A stretch of DNA of 64,000 nt from Prinsepia uniflora (GCA_032719365.1 CM064876.1:56167864-56231863), one strand, 5' to 3'. Shown: positions 46,937 to 59,140, numbered from the stretch's first letter. The notes: generated by a model from the letters alone, not told the origin. Translations and numbers: made by a program.

Positions 46937-48055
46937 TTATTAGAGGCTAGGGGTGGCACGTGGGGGAGTGTGCGGCGGCCCTCCTCCATCCATCCAACAT
47001 GAAACTTCATGTTTTTTATGTCAGGATTCCAATGGTGGTGGTTTCGAGTCAATCAGACACCGTCTAGGAGTAGTTTTGGGTGTTCGAAGTGTATGTTTAC
47101 ATTTTAGAAATTAGTATTTAAATCCCAAGAAGTAGGGGTCATATTAGAAGGCTTCGTAGGACCTTAGTAACCCAAATTGATGCTTTTTGACAAGCGTCAC
47201 AACCCCAGAGCTGGTAAAGGGCGCCCGAATCGGGATTAAACTGCGAATTTATGTATGTGTGAGTCGATTTTTATTCCTCTAAAAATATTATGCATGTATA
47301 TTTAATCATTTTAAGTGCTTTATTATATGATTTTAATTGCAATGGCTGATTATAATTTTCGGATGATTATTTGATGAGTTTACAGGAATAATTTTAAGTG
47401 CACATTTTACAAGGTTTTGCCTAGATTGTATTTTGGGCTTAGGCCCGGATTTTGCAAGCAGATTTGGTCTTAAAAATTGATATGTGCTTAATAAATGTTT
47501 GTTTTCTCGATATTTGTGTTGTGGACCGTGTGTGCCTAGAGAACCCTCCTCGAATTGCTAGTTAGCAGAATAGTCTTAGACATCTAGAGTTGGGCTTTGT
47601 TTTATGAGACTGGTAATCAAGTTAGTCTCGGACGTCCAGAGGTGGGCTCTATTTCCTAGGTTGGTCTACACTCAGATGTCCAGAGCTAAGAATTATTTCT
47701 TGAGTAGTTTTGCCTACCGGTAGTGCGGATATGATATGGTGACTGTTATTTGAGCATCGAGGATGGGTTGGTTATGTGTGAGCATGGCTCTTGTGGATAT
47801 GATTTTTCCACTCACACATTTCCATGGTTTTGGTGACCTTCTAAGGCCGTTGCACAAAGATCAGGGATGCACGAGAGGCAAACGCATGAACAGTAATGCA
47901 GTACAAGCATCACTTATCTCACAAGAGTTAAGGATAGTTGGGGTAATTTTGAGATTGTTTTTAGATGGGAGTAGAACTGGGTGCGATTATCTAAGTATTT
48001 TAGGTACGGATCCTATCATGTGTTCCCTATATTTGCTCAGTTTCGAAAGTTATTG
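46937..48055 (+). repeat. Fragment of another LTR of the same superfamily
   Basis: It has the same order of landmarks as the neighbouring LTRs (GGGGAGTGTGCGG-like start, CACTCACACATTT before the end, paired AGTCTTA/TGAGACT repeats at about 47570-47720) but a different sequence. Neither end is defined. The join at 46936 may be a recombination point. Confidence 0.5.
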
Positions 48056-50123
48056 AATGTTTGGTTTGAAGAGTGGAGTAACATGGAAGCCCTGGAAGCA
48101 CAACTATATGCTTCCCTTGCTATCTTGGAGGCCAAGAACGTTGAATTGGATCTGTACGAGGACGGCGAGCGGGCTGCAACGACCAGCTTCTTGATTGTTA
48201 GCGACTGCTCACCAGGAAACCATACCACCGTGAGGTGTTGCTAGGCACACTGAGGATGCTATGGCATATGATGTCTGCATTCTCTGGGTTGTCCCTCAAG
48301 GAGTCTAGCCGTTTCCTTTTCTCCTTTTCGATGGAGATGGACCGTCTTAGGGTCCTTACTAAGGCACCTTGGACGTTCGACCACTCCTTGTTCCTCGGTG
48401 CTACATTCGATGGCATGTCCGATCTTGAATCCACCTCACTTGAGCACCAGGAATTCTGGATCAGGGAAAGAAGATCCCACCCCTCTTCCTCACTCCAACC
48501 CTAGCGGAAAAGCTGGGTAACCACATGCGGGGATTCTTGAGCATGGACATGGGACTCAATAGAGATTTCATGGGGTGTTTTCTGCGAATTTGAGTGGAGC
48601 TCAGTGTCTCAAATCCTCTAAAGCGATGTGTTACTCTTAAGTTAGTCCCCAACGATCCGACAAAGCGGTATGAAGTAGAGTATGAAAGGCTCCCGTTCTT
48701 CTATATGTGATGCAGATGTCTTGACCATGTGGGGTCTTCATACTCACAAAGGCTGCCGGCAAAGGTGGGCGAGCTATTTGGTCACTGGAAAACGTTTGAA
48801 AGGGAAATCTATAGCATTCGGTCGAAAGAAGAGATTAAGGCAGCCATATTTGGGCTTACATTGTGTGCAAAGGGACTACATTCTGACAGGAAGACAGTGC
48901 CGCCATGGGTAGGAGTTGCTCATTCTTTTGGGGAGGCCTTCGGAGCCCTATGTGAGACTAGTAACCGTGGTAAGTTGAGTGGGGAGCAGACATTGCTGTA
49001 GAAACGTTGAAGGTAGGCTGGTGGTATGAGGCTGGGTACTGATGTTCATGGGGTGGAGAAGATGACCCTAGAAAACCGTGGACCAGATATGGGCTCACAA
49101 GAGGTAGGTGGACAAGAGCCATCGTGACTAACGTTTTCGCGGCAGGAAAACACGGTAATAGGATACGGCGGTGCTTAGGCAGATTCGGCGGCAACTAGGC
49201 AATCTTGGGCAGTCCTGGGTAGTCCTGGATGGTTGGGCGGAGTCGCGGCTATGTGCGACTGAAGGTCGTTTTGCTCGACATAACAGGGCAAGTGAAGGTC
49301 GTTTTGCTCGAAGGTGTGGCGAACCATTGCGACATCAGCGCACTAGAAGTCCTGGTGGTTGGGATCCTAGAACTCGGTTAGCCCACCCTCTGACTCGAAT
49401 TGGTTGTCGGGTTTGTGGGCTTGGAGCCAGTTAAGTTCAATGAGTTGGCACTGATTTTTCGACTGTTGCCAATGGATGGCGACTGGCAAGGCAGCCAATG
49501 AAGAACACAAGCAAGCAAAAGGAGAAAACACAAGCAAGCAAAAAGTGAGAGATGGAGATTCGTGCAGACTTAGCCATGAATGCTATTATTTGCCATAGTT
49601 GTGATCAGACAAATGGTGAAGTGGCGAACAGGAGACACGAGTTTTTAATTGGAGGAGCTGAGGGAGGGACAAGTATGAAAACATGTGTAAGGAATCTATT
49701 GCCATTTTAAGCATGCAAGGCTACAATACTTCGAATTTTTCACACCTAAAATATATGAAGTTTTTAAAGGAATCTATCAATGTAAACAATTTCTTAGGTA
49801 TTTTATACATATATGTTTTAATTGTCAATATCATTATGAGAAATAGAATATGTCAATATGTATGTCTAAACTTTCAAAAATATATATGGACCATTTAATA
49901 TTCTATTGTGGACCAATAATAATAGTAGAGAGTGGACCAATCGGTCCAATCCAAAACATTGTTCAATAATTCAACCTCTCATTGTGTTTGAAATGAATTA
50001 TATAGTATATGTTTATGTATATATAATTTATGATTTTTGTCCCTAAAAAAACTGCCTAGGCAGGTCAATGGTGGGTTAGTCCAAAAAAGCAATACGGACC
50101 GCGGGAGTGGCCTGTTACGAAGA
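48056..50123. other. Unassigned sequence, no recognised gene
   Basis: Short ORFs occur on both strands (for example 47981-48244 plus and 48198-48434 minus), but none resembles a known family and none has an obvious gene structure. GGTCGTTTTGCTCGA occurs twice near 49263-49310. AAGCAAGCAAAA-type repeats lie at 49505-49545. The part from 49670 is AT-rich. Confidence 0.35.
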
Positions 50124-50625
50124 ATGAGCATCCTCAGTTGGAATGTCCGTGGGCAAGGATGCCCATGAGTGAGGTGGGCTCTGAAACACTTTTTCAAGGC
50201 AAAACAGCTAGGTATTATTTTTCTTATGGAAACTAGGAAAACTATTCAACAAATGGGTTTTATTAAACAAAGTCTCGGAATCCCACGAGGTTTCTGTGTT
50301 GGTATGTCCGCGGGAGAGGGGGGCTTGCTTTATTATGGGCCCATGGTGTTAATTTTACTATTCGCTCGTACTCTATTGGTCATATTGATGCTTTTGTCGA
50401 GGGGGTTGATGGGTCCTCGCTTTGTTTTACGGGTTTCTACGATCATCTAGAGGTTAGATTGAGGCCATTTTTCTAGGATCTCTTCCTGAAACACAATTAT
50501 GATGGAGGGGCTCCTTATATGGTTGGAGGGGATTTTAATGAGGTGGAGACATTGACTGAACACTAGGGAAGAAAAGTGCAGCCTTCGTCCCAAATTCAGG
50601 TATTCTGTGATGCTTTAGATGAACA
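50124..50625 (+). pseudogene. LINE endonuclease fragment
   Basis: ATG at 50124 begins MSILSWNVRGQGCP, the N-terminus of a plant LINE ORF2. A TGA follows at the position where R is usual, then IIFLMETRKT in the same frame. After a frameshift near 50335 come NFTIRSYSIGHIDAFVEG, FTGFYDHLEV and GGDFNEVETLTEH, the endonuclease core with the GDFNE box. The fragment ends at 50625, where a minus-strand LTR begins. It belongs to a different subfamily from the LINE at 17919-22945. Confidence 0.75.
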
Positions 50626-50908
50626 AACTAAGCCTGAGTCTTGCTCCCTTCTAACAAGCAATGCAGAACCAAAATTACCTTCAGCTTGTTAGACAAGGGA
50701 TATTCAACTTATCAATCATGCCTCCGCCTCTCATTCAGCCCCGAACTTCATGCAACGGCCTTGGAGGGTTATAAAAACCCTAAACTTCAATGGTTGAGAC
50801 TACTAACCAACACGTACCTCGAGGAGGGTTATCTATTGCAACCCTACCTTCTCCAATAGGATATTGTCCACTTTGGGACTAGCCCTCACAGTTTTGTTTT
50901 CGAGAGCT

Positions 50909-50981
50909 CACGTGCAACTTCCCAGTGGGTCACCCATCCTGCGATTGCACCAGCCCTTACTTGCTTAACTTTGGAGTTCCA
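50909..50981 (-). other. 5S rRNA-like segment in the left Cassandra LTR
   Basis: Minus-strand words GGAACTCC, AAGTTAAGC, AGGATGGGTGACC and CTGGGAAGT occur in the same order and spacing as in plant 5S rRNA, covering the pol III internal control region. The 5' third of 5S is missing, so this is not a true 5S gene. Confidence 0.75.
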
Positions 50982-51238
50982 ATCAAACTCAAAGCCACTG
51001 AGCTCCCAAAAGGCCTTTTATTGGATAGATGTGAGCCCACACATATAAGGCGCATCCCCAGATCCCGCCTCGGGCGATGTGGGATTGGTAACCATGCCCC
51101 CAAGGCACGAATCCTCACAATCCATCACCCTTGGGGCCCAGCGTCCTCGCTGGCACAAATTGTCACGACCTGACCTTCTCCAACAGAATATTGTCCGCTT
51201 TGAGCTCAGCCCTCACTGTTTTTTTTTCTTCTGAGAAT

Positions 51239-51312
51239 TCACGTGCAACTTCCCAATGGGTCGCCCATTCCGGGATTGCACAAACCCCTACTCTCTTATC
51301 TTTGGATTTCCC
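51239..51312 (-). other. 5S rRNA-like segment in the right Cassandra LTR
   Basis: This is the equivalent of 50909-50981 but more decayed: GGAATGGGCGACCC and TTGGGAAGTTGCACGTG are kept, and AAGATAAGA replaces AGTTAAGC. Confidence 0.65.
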
Positions 51313-51951
51313 CAGGAATCCAAAGCTAGTGAGCTCCCAAAAGACCTCATATTGGATAGATGTGCGTCCACACATATAAGGCGCATTCCCCAAATCCCCC
51401 CGGGCGATATGAGATTACTAACCATGCCTTCAAGGCAAGGGTCCTTATAGTATTCACAACCATCACAACATCACAAAATTTTGCATACCACAAATATCAA
51501 GGACTCACATACTCATATTAATATCACAAATCAAATCCACAATTCGAAACCTCGGGCCTAAGCCTAAAACACAACTCAATCACAACTCCGTAAAAAGTGT
51601 CGTCGAATTACTTCTGAAAAACCATCCAAAAATCATAAATTACCCAACATCACAATATCTCATATTAGAAACCATATTCACTCCAAAACCTCAATTGAAA
51701 TATAACTCGAAAACATAATTTACGAAAAATTTCATAAACGTGCAATAAAATAATAATAAAATATAAAATTACCGAAAATCATATAAAAATCCCAATCAAC
51801 CGAATTTTACCAAAAAAAATATAGAAAAAAAATTCAGGCAATTAAATAAGCATGCATAAAAATTTCATAAAAATAAAATGTTCACTCACACGTATCATAT
51901 ACACAATCGAACCAACTTGCTCGTCGTTCCGTAAAATCTGAAAACTTCACT

Positions 51952-54839
51952 TGTCAGGACCCACCCCGGTTTCACCCCGAAACCCGAGGTAAATCCTACT
52001 CCCGTTTGACACCCCGACACAAAAACAGTCAGACGCAGGAGAAAGCACTCAATAAATCCCGAAGTTAAAGTTTTACAGAGCATAGTACGAATTACAAAGA
52101 AATAAAAACCGATGATAATTACACGCACGCGGAAGAAAACTTAAACACTCTGGGATCCCTCTCGTCACTTCTATGCCTCAGACACTTCCTCGACGTCAAG
52201 ACCCCGCGCTAGCTCCACGACCTGGAGGGCAATTTAAAACAGAAAGTGTGAGTGGACCAGAATAAAAGAAAGTTCTAAAACCATTTTATAAGAAAACCGA
52301 GTTTTACCCTCCGTTTTGAAAACCACATGCATAACCCAGTTATCGAAATAGTTATGAATCAATCACCATAAAACATCATAAGAAACAGAAACACTATAAA
52401 ATGGTTATAAAAATTATAGCATCAGCATCATAAAACCGTATCATAAACCATAAATATCAAGTCATCATTATCCGATCAAACCTGCTGGACCTATCCGAGT
52501 CTTTAAACTCCCGAGTCTTTAAACTCAATCCAGGCCTCAATAATATCCGAGTCTTTAAACTCCCGAGTCTTTAAACTCAACAGGCCTACGGGGGAAATCA
52601 ATATATCCGAGTCTTTAAACTCCCGAGTCTTTAAACTCAATCCGGGCCCGTCCCTCGTCAATCAATATCCGGGTCTTTAAACCCAATAACCAGATCCAGA
52701 AAATCCAATCCAAAACCATTTGAAAACCATTTCTAAATCCACCTCCAAACTCGAATCTGAAATCACTGGTCTGATGCCCTTCCGGCGTCCAGAACCGTCA
52801 TTCCGAACCCAAATCCAGAATTCCACTTTTCAACTTTAAAACCAAATCTTGTTTCCCGAAATCCAATTTTAAAACCGAAAACCTTTAATCATCGAAATCA
52901 TGTTCCAAAATCCCTTATAACCATTAGAAATCATTTATAATTTGAAATCCCGAAACTATAACATTATATTCCAAAATCACCATTTTCTCGTAAAACATGG
53001 TGACAACCGTTTTTTCTCGAAAACCGTGCAAATACGTAAAACGAACATAGCATTTTCAATAGTCATGAAATCACATATAAAACGAATAAATAGGTATAGA
53101 AAATAGTTATGCATGCTCGAGTTTAAGGAAAGGGTCCACTCACAGTACCGCGCCCTCAATCGCGTCCTGAACGTCCAGCACGTTCCTCGGCTTCCTCGGG
53201 AAATCCCGATCCTATCAATAACCACCAAAGTACGTCACTAACACGTCCACGAAGGTTCACCTAATATTCCCCAAAATTCCCCGAATCCTAAACATAATAA
53301 ACCAAGACCCTAAGCCTTCACCCTCGCGGAACTACTTCGATTCGACGTCCGATTAACCCGAAACCACTTCCATTAGACTCGTTATAACACCTAGACCAAA
53401 AACCATGTTGGAAGGTTCGTCGGAAAATGCCCCACGCGCCCCCACGCGCCGCCCAAAGTGGCTGCGCGTGGGCCCCACGCGCTAGCTACAGTACGTCTTC
53501 AACCTAGAGTCTACTGTGCTGAACCGGCCGCCGCAGACTGAACCGGCGAGAACTGATCTCCGCCGTCCGGCCACCAATTCGACCCCTCTTTTCACCCACA
53601 GCTTCGTCCTGACCTACTCTATCCATCCCCATCCTCCTTAGACCTCGACACGGCCCCTACACCATCGACTCAAGCTCGAAACCAGACGACCCAAACTCCC
53701 CTGTTTTCCTTCCCGGCCACCCAGGTCACCTCCCATCACGGTGGCCATCCCAAACTCTTCCTAGGACCATCTTGAACCTATCCCAACTCACCTTAACCTT
53801 CGACTCAGTCCCGAACTTCACGACTTTCGGTTCGAACATCGACGGCAAAACAGAGCACACAGAGTACCCGCCGTCGTGTTAACCCCCACCGTGCACCTCC
53901 CGTCACGACAGCACAACCAAAAGACACCCTGGACTCAACTGAACTCCCTAGACTCCCCTAGACTCTTCGATTCTACCTCTCAAGCCACAACTTCCGATTT
54001 GAAGTTCACGGCCAAAACAGAGCATATACACAGGGATGAGGGATTACCTGAAATCGTCCACCGCCGTGCTCGCTGCCGCGTTCCCTGGGGTCCACAAAAC
54101 CGTCTCAACCTCCTCTCGAGTTCACTTGCACCGTCCACGGCCACCGCACCACCAAAAGCTCTCACCGCCTCCCTGTTTTCTCTGGATTTCCCGTAACCCA
54201 CAGCTCTCACACACACACCCCGCTGCACCTCTCAACAAGCTCACTAGCTCCCTCTCACTCTCCGATCACCCTCACACACTCACAACTCATCAGCACACAC
54301 GAGCACCCTTCAATTTTCCTCACCGCCTCACTCTGTTTCACTCTGGATCGAAGAACACCCACGAACACTGCATGGTTGCACCCCAATTATTTGGACCGTG
54401 CACACACGAGAACCCCCCAGAACCCACTACACCTTTAGCACGTGTCACCATCATCTCCATTCTCTCCCCAGTGGCTCAATCCCAGCCGTCCATCTGCCTT
54501 ATCTCTGCACAATTTCCAAAGCACAAAAGACCAAACTGCCCCTCCTTTTACTAAAATTACGATAATGCTCTCAACCTTCCGAACATCACAACTTCCTCCT
54601 CGGATGTCGGAATCGGACGTACCACCTGCCTATGGATTCGTGACGTCCTAAACTACGTCCTGATCACTGGTCAATACCCACTTGACCACCCGAACTAAAA
54701 GTCAACATTTTGCTCGAACCAGGGGCAAAATCGTCATTCTATGCTTACGGACCTATCGGGACCACCTAACCACCAATTAGCCTTACTAATCCCACCTTAA
54801 TCATGCTACTAATCTCGGCTCTCGGGACGGGTTGTTACA
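51952..54839 (-). repeat. Solo LTR on the minus strand (TSD TCACT)
   Basis: On minus it starts TGTAACAACCCGTCCCGAG and ends GGGGTGGGTCCTGACA. The flanks 51947-51951 and 54840-54844 are both TCACT. It is 2888 bp, a sister of 29923-32995, with TTTAAA palindrome repeats at about 52491-52690. Predicted ORFs (up to 172 codons) are C-rich chance frames. Confidence 0.85.
52491..52690 (-). other. TTTAAA-centred palindrome repeats, second solo LTR
   Basis: Tandem GAGTCTTTAAACTC units with one GGGTCTTTAAACCC match the array at 30438-30660 in position and form. Confidence 0.65.
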
Positions 54840-56017
54840 TCACTTCCTACCATAAATCATGTCTTAAGTTCACTAATCATCTTAGTAAGCTCATACTTTA
54901 ATCCCATGATTTTTTGGGATTTTTAAACCAATTAAAACAACCCCTAAACCTTCGGACGACCCAAACTGTCCCGAGACGATATATGATCGCCTAAAAAATT
55001 ATACCATTAGACTTGTAGGATCAAGAACTTGAACTTTTGTGCGAACCACAATTCAACAAGGAGCAACACGCGCCCTCAGCGCTCAATTATTTCTCTACGC
55101 ATGAAACCCACGTGCTACAGTTTAGCCATCCCTAACCTCTCGCGAGACCCAGTTTTCTGTAAACCAGGTCGTCCGACTCGGCGATAGTGACCCGAGTAGA
55201 AAACCCTTATTTCTCGTCCCTCTTCAATCCAGTTTCGTCCCATCTACTCTAAATCATGCTAGGAAATGATCTATAACCTCGAAACAGTAAAAACTTACCT
55301 CAAAATCGTGGTGATTGATCTCGACTTCACAACCAAATATGCAGCAGGGACTCAAAGATCAACTTTTTGTCCTTACCTTTTCGTCCTTGGTTACTAACCA
55401 GAACATCTGCATGCAATTGTTTGATCCATTGACAAAAGCTTGGTTTGCGGGTTTTGGTTCCAGGTTCACCAACTAACACTCCTCATATCCTCTCATCCTT
55501 CTTTCTTTCCTTTCATGTTTTTCCCCATCTCTAGACTGATTCTCTACCCCCCACCTCCCTGGTTTCCTCATGTGTTAATGGTTTAGGGTGTCTTTTATGT
55601 TTTTCGATTCATGGCTACCGAACACACAACACAAACACACCTCACATATATGTAGAATGGTGAGCCGGTGCAAGCAGAGAATTCTAGGCCTCTCTAGACC
55701 TGAACACTTGTCAAAATCTAATAATATCACTTGACAAAATTACCAATTTACCCCTAAACCCAAAATTATGAAAATACCCTTGGTCTTCACAGATTCAAAA
55801 CGAATTCATCCAACCTCCAATTTTGGCATACCACTTGTATACAAACTCAGGAGTTTGAGACCTTCGTAACGGTATTTTCAAATTTCATAAAAAAGGACCA
55901 GGTGAAAAATTCAACATGACTTTTAGTCAAAAGTCAACTATTTGACTTTCAAGGGAAAAATCATATTTTTACCCAATTTTTCCAAATTTATGTTTCCTCT
56001 AGATCCAGGCCGTTACA

Positions 56018-56690
56018 ACCTACCCTAAAACAAAATTTCGTCCTCGAAATTTCAGAACTAAACCAACTTCGTGTCAATACTTAACTTGGACAATTGAGTT
56101 GTTTCAAACGACTAACTTACTATTTTCCTTTCGTTTCGGGATCCCACATTTTTTTTAATTCGCTTAAGTAATCTCATACCGGCCCTTTTCTTAGTTACCA
56201 AGATCACTCGTAACTTACTATTTTCCTTTCGTTTCAGGATCCAACATAATTTTTAATTCGCTTAACTAATCTCATACCGGGCCTTTTCTAAGTTACCAAC
56301 ATCACTCGTATTCTATCAAATCATAATCAGCTCGACCAATTACTATTCCAAGGGCTAACCACATCACGTGTCATACAACGACACTACGTGTAGGCCATCA
56401 CCGAACGTTTCTTCTGAACCAAAACCAACACCAATCAAAATCCGATACTAACCAGACAATTTCAGTATCCCCCAGGGTATATCTACACGACCTTGTTTCC
56501 ATATGACTTTCATCTCAATACTATACTTATCGAACTCATAATGCCTTAAATCTTTTTCGACTCCTTATTCCATATCCAAAGCTAAGCTAGTAATCTCCTA
56601 TTTCAGCTCCTTCTCGAGCCCTAATCATTACTTACAACTCTTTTCAATGATTGTGGTGACATGACCTATCTAAAAAAAAAATCTCGTAAA
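56018..56690 (-). mobile_element. Short non-coding interior with a 98-bp tandem duplication
   Basis: Minus-strand PPT (56018-56030) and GGACGAAATTTTG adjoin the LTR. Positions 56113-56210 and 56211-56308 are tandem copies containing TAACTTACTATTTTCC, with a few differences. No coding sequence is visible, and most of an original interior has probably been deleted. Confidence 0.6.
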
Positions 56691-57449
56691 CTATGTTCGG
56701 GCCTTACTCCCGTCTGACAAACAATGAAGAACCAAAATTACCTTCAGCTTGTTAGACAAAGAATATTCACATTATCAATCATGCCTCCACCTCTCATTCA
56801 GCCCCGAACTTCGTGTAATAACCCTGGAGGGTTATAAAAAATACGAAAACTGTGTGAGCGGACAAAAAAATAAATGTTTTAAAAACATAGCTCAAAACAT
56901 AACATTTTACCTTCCATTTTCTAAAACTATGCATGCATACAAAAACCGCTTAAATTCCAAATAAAATAGAACACATTCCATGACCTCGAAAAACGTGTAA
57001 ACTTACCATAATGCAACAAACATCAGTAATCATAACAGCCATCACATCAATCATACAACCAATCCACATACAACCCATCCTTGATGCACAACATAAGTCG
57101 TCACATCCACTACACTACTAATAGGCACACCACTCGGGATCTATAGTCCAGCTCGAGGTCCTAGTGTGGAAATCACTCACTCACTAAGGATCTGGAGCCC
57201 CATTCGACGTCTACGTGAGAACTGACTCAGGATCTATAGTCCGGCTCGACGTCTGAGTCAACACTAAACCAGTCTTAGGATCTGGAGCCCTAAGCTCGAC
57301 TTCTGAGTCTACTAAATAACAGGCACCTCGAGGTGGGTGATCCACAACCATCACAACATCACAACATTTCACATAATATGAATATCGAGGACTCACATAC
57401 TCATATCAATATCACAAATCAAATCCACAATTTGAAACCTCGGGCCTAA
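56691..57449 (-). repeat. Truncated 5' LTR of the minus-strand element
   Basis: It mirrors 50638-51550 without the TRIM. It contains hairpins at 57131-57310, including the perfect stem TGACTCAG/CTGAGTCA (57223-57260) around a loop with GCTCGACGT. It ends abruptly at the Tat element. Confidence 0.6.
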
Positions 57450-57557
57450 ACCAGTAGGTACTTAGCATCTGCGCCAGCTGACCCAGCAAGTTAGCAAGGA
57501 TCGGATGGCAACCGATCGCCTTCTCCGAGGAAGAAGAAAGAGGTATCGTGTTCCCGC

Positions 57558-57872
57558 ATGACAACCCCCCTCGTTGTCCGAGCACTATTGTCCAACTGCG
57601 ATGTAGGCCGCATCCTTGTCGACACTAGCAGTTCAGTCAATGTACTCTTTTGGGACGCTTTCCTACGGATGGGATTAGATGAGAAGGAGTTAGACTGCAA
57701 GGTCACGCCCCTTCTTGGGTTTTCAGGTGATTCGGTTTTATCCAAGGGTATCATCACCCTACCGATCACAATGGGCACCGACCCTCAGACCGTTACCACA
57801 CTCACCAATTTCCTCGTGGTTGATTTCTCGACAGCCTACAACGCAATCCTCGATCGGGGCCTACTGAAATAG
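57558..57872 (+). pseudogene. Tat aspartic protease domain
   Basis: ILVDTSSSVNVLFWDAF contains the catalytic aspartate, followed by LGFSGDSVLSKGIITLPITM and FLVVDFSTAYNAILDRGLL, matching the retropepsin-like domain of Tat elements. The family usually has VDGG or VDTG; here the glycine after the aspartate pair is replaced by serine, consistent with a G-to-A change. The frame differs from the downstream RT frame. It would cut the Gag-Pol polyprotein. Confidence 0.75.
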
Positions 57873-57937
57873 ATGCGAGCCATCGTATCCACATATTTAC
57901 TGCTAATGAAATTTCCAACAGCCGCTGGAACGGCCAG

Positions 57938-59140
57938 GTGCAGGGAGACCAACTTTCAGCTAGAACATGCTACGCCACTTCCCTCACCAAAACAAACCAG
58001 CGCCTGCCTGAGGTGATGGAGACGTTCTCGGTCACAGAGTCAGCACTCGGAGACGACCCCGTGGAACCCAAGTACATGGAGGAACTCCGGGGCAGCCCCC
58101 CGGAAGACCTTCACAACCTGGCACATATGCCACAGGCAGAGTCTGTGGAAGAGACAGAGACAATCCTTCTTTCTGACGAACACAAGGACCGCCAGGTTCG
58201 AATAGGGTCCAAATTGAAGCCCAACACCCGCTCTGCCATCATCAAGTTCCTCTAGGACAATGCCGAAGTGTTCGCATTGTCCTACGCGGACATGCCAGGC
58301 ATCTCCACTGATGCGATCTGCCATCCACTCACCATTGATCCCTCCTTCAAGCCGATCACGCAGAAGCAGCGGAGCTACGATGCAGAGAGGCAACTGGCCG
58401 TGCAGGCCGAGATTACAAAGCTCAGCATAATCCACTTCGTCCGGAAGGCCATCTACGCCTCTTGGGTCACCAACGTAGTTCTCATCAAGAAGCCTACGAG
58501 ATTATGGCGCATGTGTATTGACTTTATGGATCTAAACAAAGCTTGTCCGAATGACAGTTTTCCCCTCCCTAAAATTGACATGCTTGTGGACGCCACAGCA
58601 GGGAATGAACTGCTCAGCTTCATGGACGCCTATTCTGGCTACAATCAGATCCTTATGAATCTGGAAGACCAGATTCACACTAGCTTTAGGACCAACCTGG
58701 GTATCTACTGCTATAATGTCATGCCCTTTGGCCTCAAGAATGCGGGCACAACCTACCAGCGCCTCGTCAATTTTATGTTTGCTGACCAAATTGGGAGGAC
58801 CATGGAGGTTTACGTAGATGACATGCTTGTCAAAAATAGAACAATGGTCGAACACATCCCCAACTTGGCCAGAATTTTTAAAGTTCTCAAAGACTACAAA
58901 ATGCGCCTCAACCCCGCGAAGTGTGTTTTCAGCGTAGGCTCGGGCAAGTTTCTGGGATACATGATCAGCCAGAGGGGAATTGAGGCCAATACCGAGAAAA
59001 TCAGGGTCATCCTGGACATGCAACCCCCTCAAACACACAAGGTCATCCAGAGTTTAATGGGCGAGTGGCGGCACTCACCCGCTTCATCTCCAAGGCGACT
59101 GACAAGTGCACTCCTTTCTTCAAGGCACTGAAGGGCAATG
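57938..59140 (+). pseudogene. Tat reverse transcriptase domain
   Basis: In one frame, a linker leads to a TAG at 58253, then FALSYADMPGISTDAICHPL, MCIDFMDLNKACPNDSFPLP, LVDATAGNELLSFMDAYSGY (catalytic aspartate), VMPFGLKNAGTTYQRLVN and YVDDMLVK, the catalytic YVDD box, at about 58813. LNPAKCVFSV and FLGYMISQRGIEAN finish the thumb side. A one-base shift near 59055 moves the frame before TRFISKATDKCTPFFKAL. Nearly every expected RT block is present. Confidence 0.85.

Larger units (their letters stand above)
50834..51449 (-). mobile_element. Cassandra-like TRIM (two 5S-bearing LTRs)
   Basis: Two direct repeats, 50834-51119 (286 bp) and 51161-51449 (289 bp), flank a 41-bp interior. On the minus strand each contains sequence resembling the internal promoter half of plant 5S rRNA: ACTCC..AGTTAAGC, then GGATGGGTGACC and CTGGGAAGTTGCACGTG. 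5S-derived sequence within short LTRs is the defining feature of Cassandra terminal-repeat retrotransposons in miniature. The better LTR end is TGTCACGACC (51161). Divergence between the copies is substantial, so the insertion is old. Clean target duplications were not found. Confidence 0.75.
50628..57449 (-). mobile_element. Minus-strand LTR element with short interior, invaded twice
   Basis: The 3' LTR (50628-56017) is interrupted by a Cassandra-like TRIM and by a solo LTR. A 0.7-kb interior follows (56018-56690), then the start of the 5' LTR in mirror order (56691-57449). Both LTR pieces share ATTACCTTCAGCTTGTTAGA and GAAACCTCGGGCCTAA. The right LTR is cut at 57449 where the Tat element begins. 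The LTR starts TGTAACGGCC on minus at 56017 after GGACGAAATTTTG and a PPT, the same module as in the plus-strand elements. Confidence 0.65.

Noticed and set aside
47981..48434. Short ORFs near 48.2 kb as a gag or host gene
   Set aside because: No motif supports it. Opposite-strand ORFs overlap and there is no intron or start context evidence.
50909..51312. True 5S rRNA genes
   Set aside because: Only the 3' two-thirds resembles 5S, the two copies are diverged, and they lie at matching places in short LTRs, as in Cassandra.
54036..54554. 172-codon ORF in the solo LTR
   Set aside because: It is a Pro/Ser/Thr-rich frame in C-rich LTR DNA, antisense to the LTR, with no recognised domain.
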